Both the position numbers and the translations under genes were made by a program. A stretch of 64,000 bases of DNA, from the NCBI GenBank assembly GCA_017474455.1, contig JAFVHP010000044.1, forward strand, positions 124,001-188,000, written 5' to 3'. The stretch comes from Lachnospiraceae bacterium (GTDB lineage Bacteria > Bacillota > Clostridia > Lachnospirales > Lachnospiraceae). This document shows positions 1-8,616 of the stretch, in pieces; the first letter of the stretch is position 1; every line of letters starts with the position of its first letter. Below the pieces are notes generated by a model. It made no database searches, was not told the origin of the DNA, and saw only the letters and a list, made by a program, of their open reading frames with translations.

Positions 1-607
1 TGCCGCTGTCCATCAGGCCGGACTCATAAAGAGAGATCAGCCATTCTTCCGGAGCGAGTCCTTTACAGGCATAGACAGCGTCTTTCTCATCTTCCCCGAC
101 ATAGCCCAGCTTTTCCCCGAGACTTCCGGCGTCGGCCGCGCAGAAGGGGACGCAAGTCCTTCCCTGCCACCGGATCGAAGTATAGTCCTGTTCATCTACA
201 GTGACGAACTGGTCATAATATCTGTCAAACAGCAGGGACTCATATGCCATGTCTTCAAAGATAAATTCGATCCTGTCCATGTTGCCGACGAGGCTGAATG
301 CGGTATCCGTCAGTTTACCGAACTTCTCCTGTGCAGCATCGTCGAGACTGCCGGTGCCTTTCAGATAAACAGTCAGCGCATAGGGCTCGGCGTCCGACCA
401 TATCTCGATATGGTCATAGGAGAACCCTTCCGGATAATCCAGCTGCATCGCGATCCGGGATACTTTTGGCGCATCACCGATGTAGATCGTATCTTCTCCC
501 GCAGGCCTTTCATCCGCCGGCACGGGATATGCCGGATATACACACGCAGAAAGACAAAGCGCCAACATTAAAACACTTAAAACCGAAATAACGTTCCGAA
601 ATCTCAT
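1..607 (-). CDS. DUF4825-like lipoprotein, 3' end outside window
   Basis: The reading frame starts at an ATG preceded by GGGGAG and stays open for about 202 codons to the window edge, so the C-terminus is missing. The first 22 residues are a lipoprotein signal with lipobox LSAC, so the mature protein should be tethered to the outer face of the cytoplasmic membrane. Residues about 35-140 (beginning EDTIYIGDAPKVSRIAMQL and including EPYALTVYLKG) resemble the DUF4825 domain of Firmicute lipoproteins and M56-type regulators; this is recognition by eye. No catalytic motif is visible and the function is unknown. The gene lies 110 bases downstream of the leucine-rich-repeat gene on the same strand and may be cotranscribed with it. 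Confidence 0.8.
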   Translation of the reverse strand, partial: MRFRNVISVLSVLMLALCLSACVYPAYPVPADERPAGEDTIYIGDAPKVSRIAMQLDYPEGFSYDHIEIWSDAEPYALTVYLKGTGSLDDAAQEKFGKLTDTAFSLVGNMDRIEFIFEDMAYESLLFDRYYDQFVTVDEQDYTSIRWQGRTCVPFCAADAGSLGEKLGYVGEDEKDAVYACKGLAPEEWLISLYESGLMDSG

Positions 608-719
608 TCCATATCTCCCCGTGATCGGATCCTGCAAGATTACTTTCTTTTCCCCGCAATCGAGACCCGCAGCACTTTTCCCGCAGGATCATTTCCCCAC
701 GGGCTTTTTCCCCACCTGA

Positions 720-2183
720 TCACTTTTTTCTCTTCTTCACCATAACGGCTGCAGCGACCGCTATCGCCGCGGCCAGTCCCGCGATCAGGAGAATGACCGG
801 CAGCGGGTCGCTCTTCCACGTGATCCGGGCGGTGCAGCCCTCGTTCCAGGCTTTGTCCCAATTCTGCTTCGCGTACCGGCGGGTGACATGGAAGGAGAGT
901 TCCTCCAGGCTGTCACAGCCGCGGAACGCGCCCGGGCCGACGAAATTGGTGTTCCCGGTGAAGGAAAGGCTCTTCAGCGCGCTGCAGTCAGTAAATGCAT
1001 AATCGTTGATCCGGTTGACCGGGCCGGCAAAGTCGACGCGTTCCAAAGATGTGCAGCCATAGAAGCAGGTCCTGGGGATCTCCCTTATGTTCCGGGGGAT
1101 CGTGATCTGCGTGAGTTTTGCGCACGATCCGAAGCAGTCGTCGCCGAGTTCCTTAAGTCCTGCCGGAAGCTCGATCTCAGAAAGGTTTTCACAGCCGGAG
1201 AAGCAGTTGTACCGTATCTCTGTCAGGCTTTCGGGCAGCGATACCCTTTCGAGTCCTTTACAGGAATTGAACGCATGATACGAAAGGAGTGTGACGCCTT
1301 CGGGGAGGCTGAGCTCCTTCAGCGCGCTGCATTCTTCAAACGCGCGCTCACCGACGGATGTCAGGCTGTCAGGGAAACGGACGCCCGTGATATCCTCCCG
1401 TCCGCCAAACGCCAGCTTTCCGATCCCTGTGATGCCTTCGGGGATCACAAGCTCACCGCCCGCGCACCGCGTGTCCCCCAGCATGCCGGTCGCTTCCCCC
1501 TCCTCCGCAAAGACAGCATAGCCGTTGACCGCGGTCCCGGTGAAAACATCGAGCCACATGTCCTTAAGATGCTTCGGAGTGGACTCAAACCAGTATACAT
1601 ATTTCTCGTTCATATCCGTCCGGTAATCACCCTTCGATACCATCATCGAGGAGGCTTCCCGCCACGGCCCTTTTATCCGCGCGGCGGCTTCGCCGGTCTT
1701 ACTGTCAATCAGAAGCACGGCATATGTCTGGTAATATACAGTTCCCAGGCTGATATAGGACGCGCTGTCGCTGTAGCCGGGGCAGTACAGAACGGGAAAG
1801 AGGGCCCGGGCGCCTTCCGGGACTTCACTGACCTGTACCAGCGTTTCGTCCGCACGGATCACGGCGCCGGAGGGGAGATCTCCCGGCTCATAATGCAGGG
1901 CCATCTGATCAGGTATAAACAGATCGTCAGGGCCGTCTTCCGCCGGCGCGACATAAAGATAAGGCCCGGTAAGATACATATCTTCGGGCATCGGCGCATC
2001 TTCGCCAAGCACAGGTACGTCATCCAGCGGCTGCCGGAGCGCTTCCTCCGCCATAAGGACGGCTTCGCTTATCTCAGCCGCCGGCTCCGCATCCGGAGCA
2101 GCCTCCGCCCTTACGTTCAGCGCCGTCAGGGCCAGAAGGAGCATAGGCAAAACAATAAATCCCGTTATCCTGATCTTCTTCAT
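720..2183 (-). CDS. BspA-type leucine-rich-repeat surface protein
   Basis: The 487-residue protein begins with a signal peptide (MKKIRITGFIVLPMLLLALT, cleavage probably after an Ala near residue 28). A unique region follows to about residue 235. Residues about 237-430 are LRR_5/BspA-type repeats of about 23 residues, with recurring units such as FPDSLTSVGERAFEECSALK. The C-terminus has a single membrane helix (PVILLIAGLAAAIAVAAAV) and a KKRKK tail. This is a membrane-anchored extracellular protein with no LPXTG motif. BspA repeats commonly mediate binding to host or matrix proteins, but the ligand cannot be read from sequence. The start is supported by a purine-rich GAGGAAAG just upstream. 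Confidence 0.88.
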   Translation of the reverse strand: MKKIRITGFIVLPMLLLALTALNVRAEAAPDAEPAAEISEAVLMAEEALRQPLDDVPVLGEDAPMPEDMYLTGPYLYVAPAEDGPDDLFIPDQMALHYEPGDLPSGAVIRADETLVQVSEVPEGARALFPVLYCPGYSDSASYISLGTVYYQTYAVLLIDSKTGEAAARIKGPWREASSMMVSKGDYRTDMNEKYVYWFESTPKHLKDMWLDVFTGTAVNGYAVFAEEGEATGMLGDTRCAGGELVIPEGITGIGKLAFGGREDITGVRFPDSLTSVGERAFEECSALKELSLPEGVTLLSYHAFNSCKGLERVSLPESLTEIRYNCFSGCENLSEIELPAGLKELGDDCFGSCAKLTQITIPRNIREIPRTCFYGCTSLERVDFAGPVNRINDYAFTDCSALKSLSFTGNTNFVGPGAFRGCDSLEELSFHVTRRYAKQNWDKAWNEGCTARITWKSDPLPVILLIAGLAAAIAVAAAVMVKKRKK

Positions 2184-2248
2184 CGGTCTTTCCTCCCCGG
2201 GCTTCCGGAAATCCAGGCACAGTTATGTCTTTCTGCATATCATTGTAT

Positions 2249-2278
2249 CAAAAAAGCGCCCCGGTATACGAGGCGCTT
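2249..2278 (-). terminator. Rho-independent terminator after the C-glycoside deglycosidase genes
   Basis: On the minus strand a 7-bp stem GAAGCGCC-type arm (AAGCGCC pairing with GGCGCTT) closes on an 11-base loop and is followed by a run of six T. It sits about 90 bases downstream of the beta-subunit stop codon and upstream of the leucine-rich-repeat gene, so it separates the two transcription units. Confidence 0.7.
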
Positions 2279-2365
2279 CATGTATTGCTTTCTATATCGC
2301 TTTTGTATTGCTTCACGCTGCATCCCGGCGGTCTGCCGGGCTCAGTCCGGTCCGGCGTCTGTCCG

Positions 2366-2791
2366 TCAGTTGACCAGGATCATCCTGCGGGTGTAGGGCT
2401 TCGCGGGCATGCGCGCGAAAGCTTCATCGCTGTTTACGATGGGCGGGATGTAGGACATGATGAAGCGGTAGCTGATCTCGACATCATGGTAGCCCATCTC
2501 CAGGCCGCCGGCCTTTTTGACTTTGACAGTGGCGGCTTTGTCGATCGGCCACTGCTCGTCTTCCACTTCCAGCATCTCGGCGGGCGTATATTCGATCCCG
2601 TTGACGACCCAGGTCGTCTCCGCCGCGGGATAGGTCACGCCGTCAACGACGACGTCGCCGGGACGGTACATGGAAAGCCATGCGCCGCGGTAATAGCTGT
2701 TGCGGATGCGGAATTCAAAACCGGTCACATTGCCGTTTTCGTCTTTTGTATTTTTGAAACCTCTTGTCTGAATGATCTCTCTTTCAAGCAT
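2366..2791 (-). CDS. C-glycoside deglycosidase beta subunit (DUF6379 family)
   Basis: The 141-residue protein (starts MLEREIIQTRGFKN; strong GGAGGG site) matches the size and pattern of the small beta subunit of gut C-glycoside deglycosidases (DfgB/DgpB type, DUF6379): a single beta-rich domain with segments FRIRNSYYRGAWLSMYRPGDV and a C-terminal PAKPYTRRMILVN. In the known enzymes the beta subunit packs against the TIM-barrel alpha subunit and both are needed to cleave the C-C bond between sugar and aglycone after the sugar has been oxidised to a 3-keto form. The alpha-subunit gene lies immediately upstream with a 14-base gap, which strongly supports the call. The oxidoreductase that makes the 3-keto substrate is not in the window. 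Confidence 0.82.
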   Translation of the reverse strand: MLEREIIQTRGFKNTKDENGNVTGFEFRIRNSYYRGAWLSMYRPGDVVVDGVTYPAAETTWVVNGIEYTPAEMLEVEDEQWPIDKAATVKVKKAGGLEMGYHDVEISYRFIMSYIPPIVNSDEAFARMPAKPYTRRMILVN

Positions 2792-2805
2792 ATCCGTACC
2801 CTCCC

Positions 2806-3687
2806 TTATTCTTCGCCGAGCAGGCGCTTCATCATAACGTGCTGACGGCGGATCTGTTCTGTAACATAGCCGGCTTCGCCGCGGCGGGGTCCTTCATACT
2901 CACTCATCATGAAGCCGTTCCAGTTGTTGTCCTTCAGGACCTTCAGGATCTCTTCGTAAGGGATGGTCACTTCCTTGAAGTCTTCGCTCATCTCGTTGAA
3001 CTTCGCGTGGCAGCAGTAGATGTACTTAAGAAGCGGTACGAGTTCTTCCGGATAGCTGCAGGGGCTGCCGTCCTCGGGCATGCCGGGATAGCGGCGGCCG
3101 TTCGGGAAAACGTTCTGGAAAGTACCGAAGTCGATGTTCAGTCCGAAGTACTTCGTTCCGGTCTGCTCGATGAACTCTACATAATCATCTACCATTTTGC
3201 TCTTTAAAGCGGTAGGGATATGGATCTCGGGGCACATACGGACGTCATATTTTTCCGCATAGGGAAGGGCCATCTTAATGAACTCGCGCCAGTTTTCCAC
3301 GGGCGTCAGGGTGTCGTCGATAACGCCGAGCTTGGTGCGCAATACTTTGAAGCCGAGCCTGTTCGCCAGCTTGAAGTCGCGGATCAGCATTTCCAGCGAT
3401 TCTTTTGCGTCCAGTGTGTGGTCTTTGCGGCGGCGGGAATCTACCCAGTGGCCGTATTCGCCGGGTGTGACATTGTACTTGTTGCAGAGAGCCCACCATT
3501 TGTCGACCCACTCATCCGTAGGGTTCGGATAATTCTCGATATGCGCGTTCGCAAGGATCTCGATGCCTGTGGCTCCAAGGTCGTTGATCTCGATGAAAGC
3601 GTCTTCCAGATCCATGTCGATACCGAACTGGCCTGTGTAGCTGTACACCGAGACCCCGCGTTTAGGGCCGATCTTTTCGTTTGCCAT
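2806..3687 (-). CDS. C-glycoside deglycosidase alpha subunit (AP-endonuclease-2-type TIM barrel)
   Basis: The start at 3687 (MANEKIGPKRGVSVY) is chosen for the AAAGGAGG site nine bases upstream; the protein has 293 residues. It belongs to the xylose-isomerase-like/AP endonuclease 2 barrel fold. The expected divalent-metal quartet is visible: E154 (CPEIHIP), D186 (NIDFGTF), H227 (CCHAKFNE) and E263 (MSEYEGP). On its own it could pass for a sugar-phosphate isomerase, but the adjacent DUF6379 gene is diagnostic of the C-glycoside deglycosidase alpha/beta pair (DfgA/DgpC type). The known members cleave C-glucosyl flavonoids or aromatic C-glucosides after 3-oxidation; the substrate here is not known. 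The pair faces away from a beta-helix/GH2 operon, which suggests a plant-glycoside utilisation locus. Confidence 0.82.
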   Translation of the reverse strand: MANEKIGPKRGVSVYSYTGQFGIDMDLEDAFIEINDLGATGIEILANAHIENYPNPTDEWVDKWWALCNKYNVTPGEYGHWVDSRRRKDHTLDAKESLEMLIRDFKLANRLGFKVLRTKLGVIDDTLTPVENWREFIKMALPYAEKYDVRMCPEIHIPTALKSKMVDDYVEFIEQTGTKYFGLNIDFGTFQNVFPNGRRYPGMPEDGSPCSYPEELVPLLKYIYCCHAKFNEMSEDFKEVTIPYEEILKVLKDNNWNGFMMSEYEGPRRGEAGYVTEQIRRQHVMMKRLLGEE

Positions 3688-3705
3688 AATACGTTCCTCC
3701 TTCAT

Positions 3706-4015
3706 TTACTTTATGTTGTTGCTGATTCTTCTCCGGGTCTCCCATCGGAAAGAATATTGCTTCATAAGATATATACAGGATTATCTTAATACATTAATAA
3801 GATATCTTCCAGTTTTAATTCTGACCGTTGACCGCCGACAGCGGCCGTTTACATTTGATCCCGGCGGGCAGCTGAACAGGAATAAGCCGGAAAATAAGTG
3901 TCTAGGGGGAGGCGCGGTGAATGTGTCACCGCCCCTTCCCTGTATATTTCTGCTAAAATTATTTTATCCGATAAAGACTTCCATCGGGCAAAGACACAGG
4001 AATAGGAGGGATACT
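3706..4015. promoter_or_regulatory. Divergent intergenic region with A+T-rich inverted repeat and hairpin
   Basis: This 310-base spacer separates the deglycosidase genes (minus) from the beta-helix gene (plus) and holds no supported gene. Around 3766-3806 it has an A+T-rich block in which ATAAGATAT occurs twice and ATCTTAAT faces ATTAATAAGAT, an imperfect inverted repeat that could be an operator. At 3914-3932 there is a clean hairpin, GCGGTGA and TCACCGC around a 5-base loop. A GGAGG site precedes the ATG at 4016. I cannot assign -35/-10 boxes with confidence. Confidence 0.45.
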
Positions 4016-6001
4016 ATGACTATTTATGTGGATATCAACTCTGTTTTCGACGGAGACGGCAGCAAAGATCGTCCTTTCAGGCAGATCCAGCAGGCCGCCG
4101 CCGCAGCCATGCCCGGCGACACGGTTATGGTGATGCCCGGTATTTACAGGGAATATGTGCACCCCGTCCATAAAGGCACGGCCGAAGCCCCGATATCCTA
4201 TGTTTCTGCAGAGCCTCTGGGCGCCGTGATCACCGGTGCCGAAGAACTGAAATACTGGGAAAGGACTGAAAACGGGCTTTGGAAAACGTCCGTGGACAAC
4301 GGGATCTTCGGAGCTTACAACCCCTATACCACTTACGTCTACGGCGACTGGTACTTCGCGGGCAGGACGAGGCATACGGGCTGCGTGTTCCTGAACGATA
4401 ACATGATGTACGAAGCGCTCACAATGGAGGAATGCGCCGCGGGCGAAATATACCCCTGCTCCTGGGAGCCCGAAGCTTCCCGCTTCAAATGGATCAGTTT
4501 CCAGGAGGACGGGCGCACGGTCTTTTACGCCAATTTCGGCAGTCTCGATCCCAATGAAGAAAAGGTCGAGATCAGTGTCAGAAGGGAATGCTTTTTCCCC
4601 GAAGTCACCGGTATCGACTATATCCGCGTATCCGGCTTTGTCATCTGCAAAGCGGCGACTACATGGGCGCCGCCTGCAGCTTTTCAGGATGGTATGATCG
4701 GTCCCCACTGGTCGAAGGGATGGATCATCGAGGACTGCGAGATCTACGGAAGCAAATGCGCGGGCATAAGTATCGGGAAGTACCTGGATCCCGAAAATGA
4801 TCACTATTTCACCGTTAAACATGTAAAAAGTCCGACCCAGATGGAGCGTGACGCCGTCTGCCGCGGCCAGTACCACGGGTGGCTGAAGGAGAATATCGGT
4901 TCGCACATCATCCGCCGCAACAATATCCACAACTGCGAGCAGGGCGGGATCATAGGCAGGATGGGCGGTGTATTCTCCCTGATCGAGGACAACCACATCC
5001 ATCACATCAACATGATGCACGAACTGGGCGGCGCAGAGATCGCGGGCATCAAGATCCATGCCGCCATAGATGTTGTCATGAGAAGGAACCACATCCACCA
5101 CTGCACGATGGGGATCTGGACCGACTGGGAAGCCCAGGGTACCAGGATCTCGCAGAATATCCTGCATCACAATCAGATGCCTGATTTCGCAGAGCCCTTA
5201 AGGGGCGGCATGCAGAGCCAGGATATTTTCGTCGAAGTCAGCCACGGCCCCACTCTGATAGACAACAACCTGCTGCTGTCGGATGCTTCCCTGCGTTTCG
5301 CGACCCAGGGCGTCGCGCTGGTGCACAACCTGATCCTCGGCGCTTTCACCTGCGTCGGCGACGGCACGGGACCCAGATATACTCCCTATCACATCCCTCA
5401 CAGGACAGAAGTCATGGGTTTCATGACCATCCTGCACGGCGATGACCGCTTCTATAACAACATTTTCCTGCAGCACTATCCGCCGGAAGATAAAGTGTTC
5501 CGGTCGGATTCCAACCCCGACCGGATGCTTCCCGAAAACAGGATCACCGGCACTGCCGTATTTGACGAATATCCCACTTATGAAGAGTGGATCTCCCACT
5601 TTGACATTGACGATCCGACCCCTGTCATGTGGGCTCTCGCCAAATGGCATGACGGGCATCTTCCGGTATGGGCGGACGGGAACGTCTACCTCTGTGGCGC
5701 GAAGGCCTGGAAGCACGAAGGCAGGAAACTGGTGCTGGACGGGCCTGCGTCTTTCGAGCTGGAAGAAAAGGACGGACGCTGGTATATCTCTACGGACATT
5801 TACGACCTGATCAAAGACTTTACCGTTTCAATGATCGATTCAGATACGCTCGGCAAGGCTTTTGAACCCGAGGAGCGGTTTGAGGATCCCGACGGCAGTC
5901 CGATCACCTTCGATACGGACTATTTCGGGAGCCACAGGGATCTGTATGTGATCCCCGGACCGTTCGCGTCTGCACTGACCAGCGACAGACCGGTGTGGTA
6001 A
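4016..6001 (+). CDS. Right-handed parallel beta-helix protein (polysaccharide-lyase/glycosidase-like)
   Basis: The start is placed at 4016 (MTIYVDINSVFDGDGS, after AGGAGG), giving 661 residues; the frame is open 101 codons further upstream, but that part has no coding character. The N-terminus has the DUF1565-like signature GDGSKDRPFRQIQQA seen in pectate-lyase-like beta-helices. Residues about 230-450 contain many Asn/His-rich helix rungs such as IIRRNNIHNCEQGG and LIEDNHIHHINMMHELGG. There is no signal peptide, so it probably works in the cytoplasm on short or imported substrates. It is followed after 30 bases by a GH2 gene, so the two are probably cotranscribed. The substrate is unknown; a role with glycans or glycosides is inferred from fold and neighbours. 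Confidence 0.78.
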   Translation: MTIYVDINSVFDGDGSKDRPFRQIQQAAAAAMPGDTVMVMPGIYREYVHPVHKGTAEAPISYVSAEPLGAVITGAEELKYWERTENGLWKTSVDNGIFGAYNPYTTYVYGDWYFAGRTRHTGCVFLNDNMMYEALTMEECAAGEIYPCSWEPEASRFKWISFQEDGRTVFYANFGSLDPNEEKVEISVRRECFFPEVTGIDYIRVSGFVICKAATTWAPPAAFQDGMIGPHWSKGWIIEDCEIYGSKCAGISIGKYLDPENDHYFTVKHVKSPTQMERDAVCRGQYHGWLKENIGSHIIRRNNIHNCEQGGIIGRMGGVFSLIEDNHIHHINMMHELGGAEIAGIKIHAAIDVVMRRNHIHHCTMGIWTDWEAQGTRISQNILHHNQMPDFAEPLRGGMQSQDIFVEVSHGPTLIDNNLLLSDASLRFATQGVALVHNLILGAFTCVGDGTGPRYTPYHIPHRTEVMGFMTILHGDDRFYNNIFLQHYPPEDKVFRSDSNPDRMLPENRITGTAVFDEYPTYEEWISHFDIDDPTPVMWALAKWHDGHLPVWADGNVYLCGAKAWKHEGRKLVLDGPASFELEEKDGRWYISTDIYDLIKDFTVSMIDSDTLGKAFEPEERFEDPDGSPITFDTDYFGSHRDLYVIPGPFASALTSDRPVW

Positions 6002-6031
6002 GACAGAATTCAAGAAAGGAGCCCTTGTATC

Positions 6032-8563
6032 ATGAGAAATATCAATCTTGACAGAGAATGGCAGTTCGGCCCGGGGATGGGATCCGAGATCACGGCACCG
6101 GGAGCGGAAAACAGCGAGATCACGGTCAGCCTCCCTCACGACTATATGATATCCTCTCCCGCTTACGCCGAAGCGCCGTCCGGCTCCGCGTCGGGCTATT
6201 TCAACGCGGGCGTAGGCCACTATTCCAGGATGGTCAGCATCCCGGCCGAATGGAAAAACGACAAGGTCTTCGTTACATTTGACGGCGTAATGATGAACGC
6301 GACCCTGAATGTCAACGGCGGCAGAGTCATGCTGCACCACTACGGATACACGCCCTTCACAGCCGATATAACGAATTATCTGACCTTCGGCGAGGACAAC
6401 AGGCTCTCTCTCATCGTCAACCCCAGCATGCAGCCGAACAGCCGCTGGTATTCCGGGGCCGGTATTTTCCGCAGCGTCACACTTACGCACACTCCGTACC
6501 TGCGCATCTGCCGGGACGGTATCTACGGATATACAAAGGAAATACTGCGCGATGAAGAGGGAAACGCCAGGGCCGCTTTCCTGATGACGGAAGTAAAAGT
6601 CGCGAACGATACCTTAAAAGATCATATCTGCAGGGTCACCGTCCGCCTGATCGACGACGCCACCGGCGAAACTGTCGTGGAGCGTGCCTCCAGGATACAG
6701 GTGGATACCGGAACCGTCAGCACCGCCCGGATCGCCATGACAGTGGAAAATCCCAGGCTATGGGATATCGACTCCCCCAACCTCTACCGGCTTGCGGCCA
6801 GAGTCGAGGACGACGGCATCTTTACGACCAGGAGGATCCCTGCCGAAGCTCCGACATGCGACGAGGACGAGTGTCTCTTCGGTATCCGTACCGTTACGGC
6901 CGATCCCGTGAGAGGCCTTCAGATCAACGGCAGGACCGTGAAGCTCAAGGGCGGCTGCGTCCACCATGACAACGGGCTGCTCGGAGCCGTATCCCTGTAC
7001 GATGCCGAGGTCCGCCGGATAAAGAAGCTGAAGGAAGTCGGTTTCAACGCCATACGCACGACCCACAATCCTCCGTCAAGCGCCCTGATGGAAGCCTGCG
7101 ACAGGCTCGGAATGTACGTATTTGCCGAAGCCTTTGATGCCTGGGGCATCATGAAACAGCCCGGCGACTTCAACATGTTCTTTGAATCCGATGCGGAAGC
7201 GGAGCTGAAAGCCTTTATGCAGCGCGACCGCTCCCATCCTTCCATCATCATGTGGTCCATCGGGAACGAGATCTTCGAGCGCGGAGGCCTTGGACACGGC
7301 TATACGCTGGCTGAAAAGCTCGCGGCCATTGCCCGTTCCATGGACGCTTCCCGTCCTGTTTCGAACGGGATCTGTTCCTACTGGTCAGCCCTCGACGATC
7401 ATCTGGCCGCGGAAAACAGGAAGAAGCTTTCTGCCCAGATGAGCGGCGGGGAATTCCAGAACGCGGACGGCGGCAAACTGGATACCAGCTGGGAAGAAAT
7501 ATCCGAGCCCTTTACCAACGGGCTGGATATCGTCGGCTATAACTACATGGAAGATAAATATACGCTTGACCACGAGATGTTCCCCGAAAGGGTGATCCTG
7601 GGTTCCGAGAACTATCCCAAGGAGATTGGCAGACGCTGGCCAATGGTGGAATCCACCCCCTATGTCATAGGCGATTTTACCTGGACCGCTTATGATTACA
7701 TCGGTGAAGCCGGCATAGGCAAGTCCTTCTTTGTTGATGAAGATGATCCCCGGATCAAAATGGGCTTCCTGGCCTTTGCTTCCCAGACCTCTCCTTTCCC
7801 CTACAGGCTGGCCAATGACGCTGACCTCGATATCAACGGGCAGATCCTGCCCCAGGGCTATTACAGGAGGATAGTATTCGGCTCGGATGAGACCGCTCTC
7901 TTCGCGTACAGCCCGGATACGTATGGAAAGATCGAACTGATCTCCCCGTGGGGCTTCACCCAGTGCGAAAAGAACTGGAACTACGCAGGCTGCGAGGGAA
8001 AGATGACCAGGATCATCGTCTTCTCCCGTTCTGAAGAGGTCGAAATACTCCTGAACGGCGCATCCCTCGGCAGGAAAAAACAGGGCGAAGCGCCGGGTGC
8101 GGAAAATCTTCCCTTCAGCTTCGTGTTCGAAACGGTCTATGAAGCGGGAACCGTCACAGCCGTCAGCTATGACAGCGGCAAAGAAGTCTCGAGGGATACA
8201 CTTTCCACGGCCGGAAAGTCCGCCGGTATCCGCCTGACGGCTGACAGAAAAACTCTTCGTGCCGATGGCCACAGCCTGATCTACATCGATGTCGAAGTTG
8301 TCGACGCCGACGGAACGCTTGTGCCCGACGCGGCCGTCGAACTGACCGCGGAGCTGACGCCTGATACAGAAGGCGCCGCCTGCCTTGCGGGCTTCGGCTC
8401 CGGCAATCCCGTAACAGATGAAGACTATACGGATAATAAAGCCGGGACATACCGCGGAAGAGCGGAGATCATCCTCAGAAGCGGATACAGCAAAGGTACT
8501 TTCAGAATAAAAGTGACCGGACAGGGCCTGGAAGCCGCACAGTTCAGCGGCGAAACAGAGTAA
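6032..8563 (+). CDS. GH2 family beta-galactosidase-like enzyme with DUF4982 and Ig-like C-terminus
   Basis: The 843-residue protein has the GH2 order: sugar-binding jelly roll (residues about 1-180), Ig-like domain, TIM barrel (about 295-600), a DUF4982-type domain (about 620-700) and a C-terminal invasin-like Ig domain (GIRLTADRKTLRADGHSLIYI). The acid/base is E413 in WSIGNEIF and the likely nucleophile is E526 in ILGSENYPKE. There is no signal peptide. AAAGGAG lies before the ATG. A beta-galactosidase activity is the default for this architecture, but GH2 also contains glucuronidases, mannosidases and arabinosidases. It is coupled to the preceding beta-helix gene and ends at a strong terminator. 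Confidence 0.88.
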   Translation: MRNINLDREWQFGPGMGSEITAPGAENSEITVSLPHDYMISSPAYAEAPSGSASGYFNAGVGHYSRMVSIPAEWKNDKVFVTFDGVMMNATLNVNGGRVMLHHYGYTPFTADITNYLTFGEDNRLSLIVNPSMQPNSRWYSGAGIFRSVTLTHTPYLRICRDGIYGYTKEILRDEEGNARAAFLMTEVKVANDTLKDHICRVTVRLIDDATGETVVERASRIQVDTGTVSTARIAMTVENPRLWDIDSPNLYRLAARVEDDGIFTTRRIPAEAPTCDEDECLFGIRTVTADPVRGLQINGRTVKLKGGCVHHDNGLLGAVSLYDAEVRRIKKLKEVGFNAIRTTHNPPSSALMEACDRLGMYVFAEAFDAWGIMKQPGDFNMFFESDAEAELKAFMQRDRSHPSIIMWSIGNEIFERGGLGHGYTLAEKLAAIARSMDASRPVSNGICSYWSALDDHLAAENRKKLSAQMSGGEFQNADGGKLDTSWEEISEPFTNGLDIVGYNYMEDKYTLDHEMFPERVILGSENYPKEIGRRWPMVESTPYVIGDFTWTAYDYIGEAGIGKSFFVDEDDPRIKMGFLAFASQTSPFPYRLANDADLDINGQILPQGYYRRIVFGSDETALFAYSPDTYGKIELISPWGFTQCEKNWNYAGCEGKMTRIIVFSRSEEVEILLNGASLGRKKQGEAPGAENLPFSFVFETVYEAGTVTAVSYDSGKEVSRDTLSTAGKSAGIRLTADRKTLRADGHSLIYIDVEVVDADGTLVPDAAVELTAELTPDTEGAACLAGFGSGNPVTDEDYTDNKAGTYRGRAEIILRSGYSKGTFRIKVTGQGLEAAQFSGETE

Positions 8564-8569
8564 TGAGTC

Positions 8570-8607
8570 AAAAAGGCAGCCGCATCAGGTGATGCGGCTG
8601 CCTTTTT
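8570..8607. terminator. Strong bidirectional terminator
   Basis: An 18-bp perfect stem (AAAAAGGCAGCCGCATCA and its complement) closes on a two-base loop, with A-tract on one side and T-tract on the other. It lies between the convergent GH2 gene and the small membrane-protein gene and should stop transcription from both. Confidence 0.92.
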
Positions 8608-8616
8608 CGTACTGGA

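Noticed and set aside
888-2396. Long plus-strand open frame of about 500 codons
   Set aside because: It is the mirror of the leucine-rich-repeat gene. The minus strand gives a signal peptide, regular repeats and a membrane anchor; the plus strand gives none.
2806-3687. Ordinary sugar-phosphate isomerase/epimerase
   Set aside because: The fold fits, but the adjacent DUF6379 gene is specific for C-glycoside deglycosidases.
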